A stretch of 64,000 nucleotides of DNA from Nitrosospira multiformis (GCF_900103165.1 NZ_FNKY01000001.1:1860001-1924000), one strand, 5' to 3'. Positions 9,240 through 19,413 are shown, counted from the stretch's first letter. Numbers and translations are program-made. Notes: a model not told the origin generated them from the letters alone.

Positions 9240-10868
9240 CTAATCCGGCCCATGTATAGTCACGGGATTTTTCAGGGAGCGTTTTGAGGGCACCTGGTCC
9301 AAGGAGTGCTCAGCGGGTGGCTCAAGAAGTGCCTCATCGAATGGCTCATCGCGCGATATGAATGGCTCGATTCTGTCATCGATGTTATCGGATACTGTGC
9401 CGTTATCCGTACTTGCATGCAAATGGTAGGCCTGGATCAGCAGCGAAATACCGATCCAGCCCGCAATCAGCACAAAAGGGACCGTCACCAGCAATGGTTC
9501 CAGCGACGCAAGCGCAGCCACGCTTAATAAAATGACGCCGCCGGACATCATGATTTTCGCCTCGGCCGCGCCGAGGACAAGCCGGCTGGTGAGGGCGGCT
9601 CCGACGGTATTGCTGACGCGGATGGCGCCTGCTGTCAGCTGGCTCGCGCTGCCGCCCCTGCGTCTCCCCAGGCCGCTGCTCAAGACTGGAGCGGGGGCGG
9701 TTGATTCAGTCATCGCCACCGGCCGGACACGGTTCTTTCTGCCGAGTACGATCTCCGTCGCGTTGTTCAGATCCCGTAAATACATTTGTTCCATTTCGTG
9801 CGCGAACCCCGGGTCTTCCACCGCTACGTCCAATTCCCAATTGCCGAGCCAGCTCGCGATGTTAAGATTGCTTGATCCTACGCGTGCCCATCGGCCATCG
9901 GCCACGGCTGTTTTGGCATGCAGCATCGATCCATTCCATTCGAATACACGCACACCGGCTTCCAGCAACGGACGGTAACCGGCACGCGAGATCGGCCGCA
10001 GGAATCTCAAATCGCCGTTCGACCCCGGAATCAGTAACCGGACATCCACGCCATCCATTGCCGCGCCTCTCAGCGCTTGCACATAGCTGGTAGTGCCGAC
10101 GAAATAGGCATCGGTAAGCCAGAGTTTTTTTTGTGCCAGAACCGTGATCAATTGCTCGAGGCGGTATAATCCCGCCGTTGCCGTGATACTGGCCAGCACC
10201 CTTAAATCCACCATACCCGTCGCGGGAATCGAGTCCCGGTCCGGTAGTTCGTCCGCCGGCAATTCGGGTCCGGTTTCGGCCCAGGCGCGGAAAAATGCCT
10301 GTACCACATCGGCTACGACCGGGCCGCTGACTTCGACACCCGTGTCCCGCCAGGGCGGTACCTTACGTTCCGGATAGCCCACCCACATTTGACCCACACA
10401 TAATCCGCTGATAAATGCGACGCGATGATCCACGCAAAGGGATTTCCGGTGGAGCCGGCTTACCCAGCCCAGCGGGCTATCCAGGCGTGGCGGGTTGAAG
10501 CATCGAACTTCCACTCCTCCATCGCTCAGGCGCCGCCAGAAGCCGCCGGATGCTTCCGGAAATGATCCCATCCAGTCGTAAAGTACTCTTACCCTGATAC
10601 CTTCTCTCGCCTTGGCAATAAACGCGTCGGCAAACTGCCGGCCGATTTTATCGTCGTGGATAATATAGTTCTCGAAATAGATGGTTTTTTCGGCTGAGTT
10701 AATCGCATCAAGCCATGCAGGATAGTTTTCATCCCCATCCCTGAGAAGCCGGATGCTGTTTCCATGTACGAGCGGAGCCCCGGCCGCGCGCGAGAAGGCT
10801 TGCGCGGCCAGAATGCGGGTTGCGGACATCGCCTCGCGAGGATGTTCCTTAAGTTTTGTTTTAGCCAT
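9240..10868 (-). CDS. Phospholipase D / cardiolipin synthase-like protein with extra hydrophobic C-terminal region
   Basis: The 542-residue protein has two HKD motifs, LHRKSLCVD near residue 139 and LHAKTAVAD near residue 316, so both halves of the PLD active site are present. Unlike the usual synthases it has no N-terminal membrane segment. Instead it has a C-terminal extension of about 150 residues with one or two hydrophobic segments near residues 440-480 and an acidic tail. It is the first gene of the probable PLD / hypothetical / DyP operon. The substrate may be phosphatidylglycerol or another phospholipid. Confidence 0.85.
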   Translation of the reverse strand: MAKTKLKEHPREAMSATRILAAQAFSRAAGAPLVHGNSIRLLRDGDENYPAWLDAINSAEKTIYFENYIIHDDKIGRQFADAFIAKAREGIRVRVLYDWMGSFPEASGGFWRRLSDGGVEVRCFNPPRLDSPLGWVSRLHRKSLCVDHRVAFISGLCVGQMWVGYPERKVPPWRDTGVEVSGPVVADVVQAFFRAWAETGPELPADELPDRDSIPATGMVDLRVLASITATAGLYRLEQLITVLAQKKLWLTDAYFVGTTSYVQALRGAAMDGVDVRLLIPGSNGDLRFLRPISRAGYRPLLEAGVRVFEWNGSMLHAKTAVADGRWARVGSSNLNIASWLGNWELDVAVEDPGFAHEMEQMYLRDLNNATEIVLGRKNRVRPVAMTESTAPAPVLSSGLGRRRGGSASQLTAGAIRVSNTVGAALTSRLVLGAAEAKIMMSGGVILLSVAALASLEPLLVTVPFVLIAGWIGISLLIQAYHLHASTDNGTVSDNIDDRIEPFISRDEPFDEALLEPPAEHSLDQVPSKRSLKNPVTIHGPD

Positions 10869-10935
10869 CTGTTATTGCTCCAGGCGTGTGTGATCCGCAG
10901 CACACGTGTTCCCGCTTTTCGAATGTCACAGGCAC

Positions 10936-11250
10936 TTAGTCGATGACTTCCTCGCCGAATTTGGAGTCAACATAGCAGCGCATGGCGGCAATCAGGGGGG
11001 TTAATCCTTTTTGCCGATGCCTGCCGGATCTCATGTAAGCCGTGCAGTGCTCCGAACCCGGTTCCAGGCTATGATTGAGGTTTATTCCCTCCTTTTCTAT
11101 GATCGGTCCGCCTTGAGACCAGTCAACCGAGGGCTCCCAGCGGACATGATCAATGAGGCAATGCGAATCGATTACGTGCACATCCGCTACATCGTTTGCC
11201 TTTGCCACCCAATAGTCGAGCAGTTCATCTTTAAGCTCGGATACTTTCAT
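10936..11250 (-). CDS. DUF2591 (NinX-like) phage-type protein
   Basis: The 104-residue product begins MKVSELKDELLDYWVAKA, the conserved start of DUF2591, a family seen in lambdoid phages (NinX) and prophages. The middle W-x-P-S-V-DWSQGGPIIE and the end AMRCYVDSKFGEEV also fit. The function is unknown. Other phage genes are absent around it, so it may be a stray phage gene. I chose the ATG at 11250, behind GGAG; an in-frame upstream extension overlaps the neighbouring peptidase gene. Confidence 0.82.
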   Translation of the reverse strand: MKVSELKDELLDYWVAKANDVADVHVIDSHCLIDHVRWEPSVDWSQGGPIIEKEGINLNHSLEPGSEHCTAYMRSGRHRQKGLTPLIAAMRCYVDSKFGEEVID

Positions 11251-11330
11251 GGTTGCGCGCTCCGTATGGAAATTCTTGAAATTATTAAACGGGATTAATT
11301 TTTTCAGACAGGATTTGCTTTTCAATAGAA

Positions 11331-12197
11331 TTACAATTGTCTCACTTCCAGCGCATTGCATTGCGCGACATTTCCGCTTTGAAGGCCACGCTTGAACCAG
11401 TCCACGCGCTGGTTACCTGTACCATGGGTAAAGCTTTCAGGCACTACGGTGCCTTGTGCCTTGCGTTGCAATGTGTCATCACCGATCTGTGCGGCGGCAT
11501 TCAGTGCCTCTTCGATATCGCCTTGTTCCAGCCATCCCTTTGACTTCTGCGAATGATGTGCCCATACCCCCGCATAGCAGTCGGCCTGCAGTTCAACGCG
11601 AACCGACAATAAATTGGCCTGTTTTTCAGGCATGCGTCCGCGCATTTGGTTTACTTCTCCGGAAATGCCAAGAAGATTTTGAACGTGGTGCCCGACCTCA
11701 TGCGCGATGACATAAGCCTGTGCAAAATCGCCGCCCGCTCCCAGCCGGTTCGCCAGCGTGTCAAAGAAATCAAGGTCGATATAGATTCTCTGATCCTCCG
11801 GACAATAGAACGGGCCCATCGCTGCGCTTCCCCGCCCGCAGGAAGTCATTACGGCTCCACGAAACAGCACAAGCTTGGGTGCGCGATAGGTGCCGTTACT
11901 CTGTCGCATCACGCTTGTCCAGACGTCTTCGGTATCCGCCAGCACGGTTGAAACAAAGGCCGCGGGCGTGTCGCCGGGTGGAGGCGCGGGCGCGGGGCCC
12001 TGTTCCTGGATCATGCCGCTTCCACCAGACATGACGCTCAGCATAGTGAGCGGATCAATGCCGAATATCCATCCCCCCAGCAATGCCACAACAATGGTGC
12101 CGATTCCAATGCGACGCCCACCCATGCCGAAACCCCCCATACCGGAGCCTCGGCGATCCTCGACATTGTCACTTTGACGGTGGCCTTCCCATTTCAT
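11331..12197 (-). CDS. ypfJ: Neutral zinc metallopeptidase, YpfJ/KPN_02809 family
   Basis: The 288-residue protein begins MKWEGHRQSDNVEDRR, the usual start of this family, followed by a glycine-rich stretch and one membrane segment (about residues 30-48). The zinc-binding HEVGHH lies near residue 166, and the downstream ADCYAGVWAHH segment typical of the family is present. It is expected to be membrane-anchored with the catalytic domain outside the cytoplasm. The ATG at 12197 follows AAGGA. Its biological substrate is unknown. Confidence 0.92.
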   Translation of the reverse strand: MKWEGHRQSDNVEDRRGSGMGGFGMGGRRIGIGTIVVALLGGWIFGIDPLTMLSVMSGGSGMIQEQGPAPAPPPGDTPAAFVSTVLADTEDVWTSVMRQSNGTYRAPKLVLFRGAVMTSCGRGSAAMGPFYCPEDQRIYIDLDFFDTLANRLGAGGDFAQAYVIAHEVGHHVQNLLGISGEVNQMRGRMPEKQANLLSVRVELQADCYAGVWAHHSQKSKGWLEQGDIEEALNAAAQIGDDTLQRKAQGTVVPESFTHGTGNQRVDWFKRGLQSGNVAQCNALEVRQL

Positions 12198-12659
12198 ATT
12201 TGATTCCTTAGATAATGTATGGGCAACTGACAGGATACATGGACGGAGCTTCAAAAATTCAAGATTATACGAAAACTCATTCGCCACCCATTCGAGCCAA
12301 GTGCGCGAACAAAAATATTGACGCAACATGTACCAGTATGTAAAGCGCTATTTTTGAGCGCAATGAATTATCAAATTATCGTGATGAAACAAGATGAGGT
12401 GATCAGCGGCGGCGGCTCCAGAATTCAGATCTTCATGCCTTGAATAAATCTACCGGTTTGCCAGCAGAGCACGGGCGATTTCCATTGAGAACATGTTCAG
12501 AGCCTTCGAAAAGATTGCCCTGGATTTGCCTACGGGATTCGTCTTCAGGATTTACCATGCGCGATTATACGAATATACTTATTCGTCTCGAGCGTGATAT
12601 CGGCGCATCAATATATCCGTGATCGGAGTACAACTTTGCTAAATTTTTCAGGAGTCATA
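12198..12659. other. Spacer with no gene seen
   Basis: Between divergent genes. It holds AT-rich sequence near 12330-12390 and 12560-12600 that may carry the two promoters. I see no frame with coding character and no hairpin of note. Confidence 0.5.
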
Positions 12660-12848
12660 ATGAAAACAGGGAAACTAATTCGCATGGGAATGCTCTTGCT
12701 CGTGATCCCGATGCTATCGGGCTGCTGGCTGCTCGCGGCGGGTGGGGCGGGCGCATATGGCGGATACAAAATGAAAGAGAAGGGCTATGAGGTGCAGAGT
12801 CCCGTCAAGAAGGAGGGTACCGATAGTAGTACGGAAAAGAAGGATTAG
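12660..12848 (+). CDS. Small lipoprotein
   Basis: The 62-residue product has a lipoprotein signal peptide with lipobox LSGC (cysteine about residue 21), then a Gly/Ala-rich stretch and a charged tail ending in Lys/Glu/Asp residues. AGGAG lies close to the ATG at 12660. It should be lipid-anchored in the cell envelope. I do not recognise a family beyond the small glycine-rich lipoproteins. Confidence 0.75.
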   Translation: MKTGKLIRMGMLLLVIPMLSGCWLLAAGGAGAYGGYKMKEKGYEVQSPVKKEGTDSSTEKKD

Positions 12849-13048
12849 CCCGGATATTTTCACCGGATCCCAGGATGATGGCATGGTGGTCTGCGAGCTG
12901 ATGCGCGCATCCTGCGTCAAGCCGTCAACAGGGCGTGCTGGCGCGAAACAGGGTCGCAAAGATGCCCACATCACTTCTGGGGATCACGCGGGTATTGCGA
13001 AAAGCACGACCATGGCGGCGTGATAACCACGTAACCAGGAAGGCGCGA

Positions 13049-16000
13049 TCAGGATTTGTTTTTTACCTGCTGCTCCCATGCCGCAACCCATGCTTCAAAC
13101 TCATCCGCCTCCATGGGGCGAGCATACAGATAGCCCTGGCCCTCCTTACATAGGACGCTCTGCAGAAATTCCGCCTGCGCTTCAGTCTCTACACCTTCGG
13201 CGATGATACGTAAGCCGAGACTGAGTCCCATCGCCACAATGGCGGTTGCGATGGCTGCAGCATCGATATTGCCTGGCAGGTCGCGCACGAAAGACTGGTC
13301 GATCTTAAGGCGGTCAACCGTAAATTGCTGCAAATATGAGAGACTTGAGTAGCCGGTGCCGAAATCGTCGATTGCCACCTTTACCCCCAAGGCATCCAGT
13401 TCCTGCAACTTTTGCTCCGTTGAGTCGATTCCCTGCATTACCACGCTTTCAGTGAGCTCAAGTTCCAGGCAGTCCGGGGATATGCCAGATAAATTAATCG
13501 CGCGCTCCACAACCCTCACGAAGTCGTTTTGGCGAAACTGGATCGCCGAAACATTCACTGAGACGCTTGCATCAAGGAGACCACGGTCACGCCACTGCTG
13601 CGCCTGCCGGCAAGCTTCAACCAGTATCCATTCGCCGATCACGAGGATCAGTCCGCTGTCTTCCGCGATAGGAATAAAGCGCGCCGGTGCGATTAATCCC
13701 TGCGTCGGGTGCCGCCAGCGCATTAGCACCTCCGCACCGATGATGCGGTTGGTTGCAAGTTCGATCTGCGGCTGATACACCATAAAGATTTCGCCGCGCT
13801 GGGCGGCTCCGCGCAGATCGTGCTCAAGACTGAGCCGTTCGATTGCCCGCACTGTCATATCCTCGGAATAGAACTGGTACCGGTTCCGGCCTCCTTCCTT
13901 GGCGCTATACATCGAGGCGTCGGCATTACGCAGCAGGACATTGGGCTGCGTCCCGTTATCCGGATAGATGCAGATCCCGACACTCGCGGTTACCTGCAGT
14001 TCATGTCCCTCGACTCCATATGGCTGCGATAGTCCTGTGATAAGCTTATCGGCGACACGCGCGGCATCCTCCGTCGTCCCGATTTGGCTCAAGAGAACAA
14101 CGAACTCGTCGCCGCCCACGCGGCTTACAGTGTCAACGCTGCGCACTGACATTTGCATACGTTGCGCGGCCGCCTTCAACAATTGGTCACCAATATCATG
14201 TCCCAGCGAATCATTGATCGGCTTGAATCGATCAAGGTCGACGAACAATACAGCGAGACGAGTAGATTGCCGTTCGGCGTACTTAATCGCGACCCGCATG
14301 CGGTCTGCGAGTAGTGCGCGGTTGGGAAGTCCGGTGAGCGAATCGTAGTGAGCGAGATTCAGGATACGCTGTTCCGACGCCTTGCGTTCGGTAATATCGC
14401 GCGCAAGGACAATGAAACGTGGGTCGTGACCGGAATCAACATGCTTGCGGGAAACTGAAAGCTCAAACCACAGCTTGCCTTGGGCAAATTCCAATTCCAG
14501 TTGTTTGCCGGACGACAGGCCTTTTTCCTGGGCTTCCAGCAATGCCGATGCAATAATATCCACTGCGGCGGAGGGAAGGATGTCAGAAATTTTTTTCCCG
14601 AGCAGATCTTCAACAGGTGCAGTCGGCAAATCGGTGCGTGCGGAATGATAGTCGTGGCAGCGTCCATTCAGATCGAGCTCGAACAGCAGGTCGGGGATTG
14701 CGTCCAGCGTGGCTTTAAGCTGGCTTTGTGCCGCCAGGGCTTCAGTCTTCCGATGCTCCTGTTCGGTGATGTCACGGATCATGGCAACGAAGTAATTCAC
14801 CTTGCCATCATTCGTGCGCACGCATTTGACACTAATATTCGCAATGACAATCGAGCCATCCTTTCGGATGTAGCGCTTGTTCATCGTATAACCTTCCGAT
14901 TCCCCGCGTATGACTTTTTCGAATTCAACGATGTCTTTTTCGATATCGTCGGGGTGCGTCATCTCTACCCAGTTCTTGACGGCAAGTTCTTCGCGCGAAT
15001 ATCCGAGAATCTCGCATAACCGGTCGTTGAACCGCAGCCACCGCTTGCTATCGGGGGAGGTAATTGCCATACCAATGAATGGCAATTCATAAAAATACTT
15101 GAGCAGCTTGTCCTGTTCCGCGGTATGGACAAGCAGCGCCAATTGGTGAGCGCGCCGCTGCTGACGCCATAGTAGCCATACCGCCCCACTTACCGCGGCG
15201 ATGGCTAGTAAAATGGCCATACTGACCCAGAATACCAGGGTCCAAAGATGCGCCAATACTTCGCTGCGGTCAATTTTGGATAGCAGGTGCCAGCCGGTGC
15301 CTGTCATAGGCCGGAACGCGGCCAAGACGAGTTCCCCGCGATAGTCGATTCCGGAAGATGTGCCGGCGTGTTGCTCGCGTGCGGCAGCCGCGGCCGGTAC
15401 GTCTTTGCTGGCAATAACTGACTGGCGGTCCCGATCGGCGGCCTGCTGGGCAGGATTTTTCAGGTGGCGCCAGCTATTAAGATAGGCAATCGTTTCACCT
15501 TGCTGACGTACCAGCAGGGTTTCCGCGCTGAGGCTATTAACTGGCCATTTTCCGACAAGCGGTAGCAGAAATCGCCCGAGATTCGCGCGCAAAACCACGA
15601 CAGCGATAGCCTGTTGGCTAATTGCCTGGGGAACCAGAGGCACTATGATATCCAGCCGGGCTATTCCGCGTTCATCCAGGAACAGGTCGCTGCTCTGTAT
15701 CCGTTTGGTCTCCAACGCTGCCGGCAGCAATGCTTTGGTAACGGCCGGCAGCTCATATTTTTCTCCGGGTGTCAGCAAGAGTTGACCTTCCGTGTCCAGC
15801 AGCAGTACTGACTCGTAACTATAAGCTTTTTGAACAGCCTCCAATCGGTTGCGGATGAGCTGGTGCAGGTGTGCATCTATTTTCTTCTGCGTATTCGCAA
15901 CCCGCTCGATGAGTGCCTGACTCACCGCTATTGCTTCCGCATCACGGTGCCGCTCCGTCAACCAAAGTTCGACCTGCTCCGCCTTGAGGTCAACGATCGT

Positions 16001-16363
16001 TTGTAGATCAGCGTAGGCTTTGCGTTCCATCTCCGGACCATATACCTTGATGATGCCGATGCTTACCAAGGGGGCCACGCTCGCCAGAGCAGCAAAAATG
16101 AACAGCAATCGATTCGACCAAAAGTAATCCGAATCAGAACTTGCTTCTAGACTAGCAGCGTCTGTACGTTCCCGTCCCAGCTTGAGCAGGAGATAAAACA
16201 GGCCGCTGCTCATCACGACAAGCATCAGTTCTCTCGCTACGTAGGCGCGACCCCGCAGAACCGGATCGTCAACGGTAAGCGAAATCAAATAACCTGCGAC
16301 CCCCAGCCAAAGTATGGAAAGGGCGGCATAGAGCAAAATGATCACCCATGGAGGACGACGCAT
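13049..16363 (-). CDS. Membrane receptor with sensor, two PAS, GGDEF and EAL domains (c-di-GMP turnover)
   Basis: The 1104-residue protein has three or four membrane segments in the first 110 residues, an extracytoplasmic sensor region of about 250 residues and another membrane segment near residues 370-395. Two PAS domains follow (about 425-540 and 550-665), then a GGDEF domain (RVGGDEF near residue 748) and an EAL domain (from about 870). The GGDEF motif is intact with an RSVD inhibitory site upstream. The EAL signature reads EVL, and DDFGTGYSSL and KIDQSFV are intact, so both activities are possible. It is likely a signal-dependent c-di-GMP synthase or phosphodiesterase at the inner membrane. 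Confidence 0.93.
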   Translation of the reverse strand: MRRPPWVIILLYAALSILWLGVAGYLISLTVDDPVLRGRAYVARELMLVVMSSGLFYLLLKLGRERTDAASLEASSDSDYFWSNRLLFIFAALASVAPLVSIGIIKVYGPEMERKAYADLQTIVDLKAEQVELWLTERHRDAEAIAVSQALIERVANTQKKIDAHLHQLIRNRLEAVQKAYSYESVLLLDTEGQLLLTPGEKYELPAVTKALLPAALETKRIQSSDLFLDERGIARLDIIVPLVPQAISQQAIAVVVLRANLGRFLLPLVGKWPVNSLSAETLLVRQQGETIAYLNSWRHLKNPAQQAADRDRQSVIASKDVPAAAAAREQHAGTSSGIDYRGELVLAAFRPMTGTGWHLLSKIDRSEVLAHLWTLVFWVSMAILLAIAAVSGAVWLLWRQQRRAHQLALLVHTAEQDKLLKYFYELPFIGMAITSPDSKRWLRFNDRLCEILGYSREELAVKNWVEMTHPDDIEKDIVEFEKVIRGESEGYTMNKRYIRKDGSIVIANISVKCVRTNDGKVNYFVAMIRDITEQEHRKTEALAAQSQLKATLDAIPDLLFELDLNGRCHDYHSARTDLPTAPVEDLLGKKISDILPSAAVDIIASALLEAQEKGLSSGKQLELEFAQGKLWFELSVSRKHVDSGHDPRFIVLARDITERKASEQRILNLAHYDSLTGLPNRALLADRMRVAIKYAERQSTRLAVLFVDLDRFKPINDSLGHDIGDQLLKAAAQRMQMSVRSVDTVSRVGGDEFVVLLSQIGTTEDAARVADKLITGLSQPYGVEGHELQVTASVGICIYPDNGTQPNVLLRNADASMYSAKEGGRNRYQFYSEDMTVRAIERLSLEHDLRGAAQRGEIFMVYQPQIELATNRIIGAEVLMRWRHPTQGLIAPARFIPIAEDSGLILVIGEWILVEACRQAQQWRDRGLLDASVSVNVSAIQFRQNDFVRVVERAINLSGISPDCLELELTESVVMQGIDSTEQKLQELDALGVKVAIDDFGTGYSSLSYLQQFTVDRLKIDQSFVRDLPGNIDAAAIATAIVAMGLSLGLRIIAEGVETEAQAEFLQSVLCKEGQGYLYARPMEADEFEAWVAAWEQQVKNKS

Positions 16364-16595
16364 TATTTAACGGCTGTGGAATGAGAAAGTATCATTGGGT
16401 TTCAGAATGAAGCTTGGTAAATTCCGATGATAAGAATTTTTTGGGTGTTGAACGATTTATATTCGAATTTGATTATTTATCTGCTCAAGCCGGCGAAACT
16501 CAGTACAGGGCCAGCCGAAAACGATGTTTGAATTATATGCGGCTGCATTTTATACTTTATAGCCTCTTGTGGAGGATGGCGATGAAGAACAGAAT

Positions 16596-16715
16596 ATCCT
16601 GATCCGGGAGTTGTAACGAACCCACTCAAAAATTGAAGATCAAGTGGTAAAAAAATATCGTTATGAATCATAGCGCCAAACTGATAAATGAACGGTCAGC
16701 CGCCGAACTTGGGAT
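16596..16715. repeat. 120-bp dispersed inverted-repeat element, copy 2
   Basis: The same 120-bp layout as the copy at 5542: a left end ATCCTGATCCGGGAGTTG, an internal GAAGATCAAG and a right end related to TCAGCCGCCGAACTTGGGAT. It overlaps the start of the next gene: the ATG at 16663 lies inside the element. Confidence 0.8.
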
Positions 16716-17499
16716 TATTGTAGCCAGCCGGATTATTGTCCTTGCATGTATTCTGCACATTTCGCCCGCCGGGGCATTTGTTGTGGATTCTTGCCGAAAA
16801 ATTCTCGCGGAGGGATTTTACAATGACTACGCCAGGAGTAACGCTCGATTTAGAGATCAAGCGATGTACGCGGAGCTGTGTTCATCAAAGTTTCAGCAAG
16901 CCCGGCAAGCGGTAAACCGCGTACAGCAATCCGGTACCGATGACTCGGTTGGTTTTTCTTATGGACTTTTTAGCCAAAGTGAAAGCGGCGCACATTCAGG
17001 CAGGCATTCCTCCGATAGTTCATTGAACGAAGATCGATTCAATCAATGGAAGAGCGCGTACTGTTCGAAGAATTCGTTGGCGGACTCATCCAGGGCGGCT
17101 GAGTTTTTGATGCAGAAGGCTGTTTCCCAGTCTGTGGCAAATGCATGGTCCGCATGCATGCGAAAGCGTGAAGGCCTTACATGCTGGGCCACGCCACAGA
17201 ATAAAGAGATTATGCTGAATGTCAATTGGATAAGCACTGATTCTTTACAACCCCACGTGCAGCATTCCTTCCTGACAAGAGGTGCGGTTTCGAAGTTCGA
17301 GGGTGCTGATACCCACAGAATTTTACCGGTTGGCTACAAATTAAACACGGAGACATTGCGGATTCCTATCGCCAGAGAGGCGGATAACGCGGTCGTTGCC
17401 ACGATCCGGGCGATCCACGAAGGGGTGGAACATAGCTGTAACGTCTTTATCCCGGGTGAGCGCGACTTTGCGCTGACAACGCCTTTCGTGGCAAGGTAG
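16663..17499 (+). CDS. Secreted hypothetical protein, N-terminus partly repeat-derived
   Basis: The 278-residue frame is not one I recognise. Residues 19-40 form a plausible signal peptide core (ending SPAGAF), and the rest is Ser/Gln/Asn-rich with eight or so cysteines, fitting an exported protein. The first 17-18 codons, including the ATG, lie in the 120-bp repeat. The native start may have been a non-ATG codon just before the hydrophobic segment, or the repeat may have supplied the present start. The C-terminal part (TLRIPIAREADNAVVATI) looks beta-rich. Confidence 0.65.
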   Translation: MNHSAKLINERSAAELGIIVASRIIVLACILHISPAGAFVVDSCRKILAEGFYNDYARSNARFRDQAMYAELCSSKFQQARQAVNRVQQSGTDDSVGFSYGLFSQSESGAHSGRHSSDSSLNEDRFNQWKSAYCSKNSLADSSRAAEFLMQKAVSQSVANAWSACMRKREGLTCWATPQNKEIMLNVNWISTDSLQPHVQHSFLTRGAVSKFEGADTHRILPVGYKLNTETLRIPIAREADNAVVATIRAIHEGVEHSCNVFIPGERDFALTTPFVAR

Positions 17500-17594
17500 A
17501 TTGACTAGGGTTTGGCCGTAATAACCGGAGTTAAGGGGCTTGAGTATTGCAGAGTTTGTTTTTCCTCGCAGCACCCGAAGCCGGGGTGCGGCGG

Positions 17595-19253
17595 TCAGTC
17601 CCGTGCATCATAGGGGGGCAGGGTTGTCAGGCGAGAGTCTTCAATTGGGCCGCCCACAGTGAAGTGATACAAGCTCTGCCAGGAGTGGTTTTTGATTCCA
17701 AGCAGCGCGTGCATTTCATCGTCGAAAAAACAGCCAATACCGGTAGCGCGTATGCCGGCCGCTTCGGCTTCGAGATATAGCACCTGACCGAGTATCCCGC
17801 ACTCCCAGAAAAAGTGACGGTAGCGCCATGGTTCATTTGCGGCGATTGAGACCGGTGCCAGCATTCCCAGCGCAAAGCAGGAGTCGGCGGCAATGTTCTG
17901 GTGACAGCAGATCAACTTTGCGATGTCGCGCAGATCATGGGCGAGCAGCAGATATAATGGCAGATGGTCCGGGCCGGTCTTCTGCCACAGCCAGTCGGCA
18001 CGCATGGCTCGCTTCATGTCCTGCAGGATCGCCGGATCTCGCAGGAATATATATAGTCCCGGTTTGAGGCCAGTCACCCGATGTATCAAAAAGACAGGAT
18101 GCACCCTGACCTGGAATGAGGCCAGCGAATTCCATGGTGGTGTGGAGTGGCTTGCCATCAGAGACTTCAGCATACTAAAGAAAACCGGCGCCGGAATGTG
18201 CGTAGTGCTGTCGAAGGATGTCGCGCTACGGCGCTGCCGCGCAATCCGGGAGAAACTCAGGTCAGCGGCAGGATCGGCTTTGCAGGCAGGGTAGGGCTGG
18301 GCAGGTCCATGCGACTCATGTCCATGGGGAGTATGAGGCTTATGTGTTACATGATGAATCGAATCGATATCCGGCCATGGCACATGGGCTGTGCTCAAAA
18401 GATTTGCGCGTCCATACCATTCGGCATGATCCTGGCTTTTCGGCAGGGCTTGCAGTAGACGTCCCAGATCAGGCGGCTTATCGGCATCACCGACCCAGAG
18501 CAGAACATCGGCTGCTTCCTGTTCAGCAGATGCGGCGGCAGACCTGATATCCTTGTGGTGGTGCAGTCCCAGCAAAGTGGCTATCTCATCGTCCGCCGCT
18601 GAAAAAACCAGCCGGGTTTGCCATCCAAGGGCCGCCGCTGCGTAGCTCACCGCGGCAATGGCATGACCGCAGTCATGCTGGCAGTACCGCCAGGCACGCA
18701 TGCCATATTTCCATGCTTCACGCCAGTGAATTGAGGTCAGGCCAATCAGGATGCCACGACCCGTAAACACCTCACCCCATCGCGGATCAGTGACCACGGT
18801 ACGTTGTTCAAGCATGTGATCGCGGCTCAAATAGTGATAGACACCTGCCGGCAAACCTACCAGGGACGGGCATAGCATATAGCCTTCCGTAGGATGCAGG
18901 TTTCCGCTCGAGGGGTTGCAACGCAGCGCCCATCTGTTGCCGTCCTGCAGCTTCCATGCCGAGAGACCTAGCGAGAGTTCGAAAAGAATTGCAAGGTTGT
19001 TGACATTAAAATCGCTTGGCGGGGGTAGTTGACCGCGGCGTATGTCGTTGTATCGTGTGCCGAGGGTATCCGCCGCCAAAGGAAGCTTAACCCGCGGCGC
19101 ATCGCGGAATTCCCGGAATGGATTTGGCTGATTTACCCAATCGAGCGCGCCGGGGCCGGGCGCGTATCGATAGAGATGGTGCTTGCTGCATTCGTGGTAT
19201 TCAAGCAATGCCTGCCATCGCTGGGTATCTAGGCCGATCTCTGGGTTGGTCAT
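17595..19253 (-). CDS. SagB/ThcOx-type FMN oxidoreductase with two nitroreductase-like domains
   Basis: The roughly 552-residue product matches the SagB-type dehydrogenase family. It has two nitroreductase-fold halves: the first contains NPSSGNLHPTEGY and the YCQHDCGHAIAA segment, and the second starts at RQRRSATSFDS and ends in the FALGMLAPVS and ECGILGQVLYLEAEA stretch. SagB proteins oxidise azolines to azoles in peptide natural products, but many members act elsewhere. I chose the ATG at 19253; an in-frame GTG at 19313 is possible. It is divergent from an FAD oxidoreductase gene 160 bases away. No cyclodehydratase is seen here. Confidence 0.85.
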   Translation of the reverse strand: MTNPEIGLDTQRWQALLEYHECSKHHLYRYAPGPGALDWVNQPNPFREFRDAPRVKLPLAADTLGTRYNDIRRGQLPPPSDFNVNNLAILFELSLGLSAWKLQDGNRWALRCNPSSGNLHPTEGYMLCPSLVGLPAGVYHYLSRDHMLEQRTVVTDPRWGEVFTGRGILIGLTSIHWREAWKYGMRAWRYCQHDCGHAIAAVSYAAAALGWQTRLVFSAADDEIATLLGLHHHKDIRSAAASAEQEAADVLLWVGDADKPPDLGRLLQALPKSQDHAEWYGRANLLSTAHVPWPDIDSIHHVTHKPHTPHGHESHGPAQPYPACKADPAADLSFSRIARQRRSATSFDSTTHIPAPVFFSMLKSLMASHSTPPWNSLASFQVRVHPVFLIHRVTGLKPGLYIFLRDPAILQDMKRAMRADWLWQKTGPDHLPLYLLLAHDLRDIAKLICCHQNIAADSCFALGMLAPVSIAANEPWRYRHFFWECGILGQVLYLEAEAAGIRATGIGCFFDDEMHALLGIKNHSWQSLYHFTVGGPIEDSRLTTLPPYDARD

Positions 19254-19413
19254 GGATGCCTGATTTTTATCAAATGCAAACCGCCATATCAAGTTTCTTT
19301 CGTATGAGACCACATTAGTAGAGAATAAGCTATTTGCCAGCGTGCTAACGATATCTCGGGATAGGGTAGCCTACGGTTTACTTACTGATTAACTCACTCA
19401 TTATTATCTGATC

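Noticed and set aside
2-9242. TTGCCGGGTTACGCC(R)CGCTA at 2-22 and 9222-9242 as an insertion pair
   Set aside because: The 21-base match alone, with no inverted partner or duplication, is too little to define an element; it may be a common dispersed palindrome fragment.
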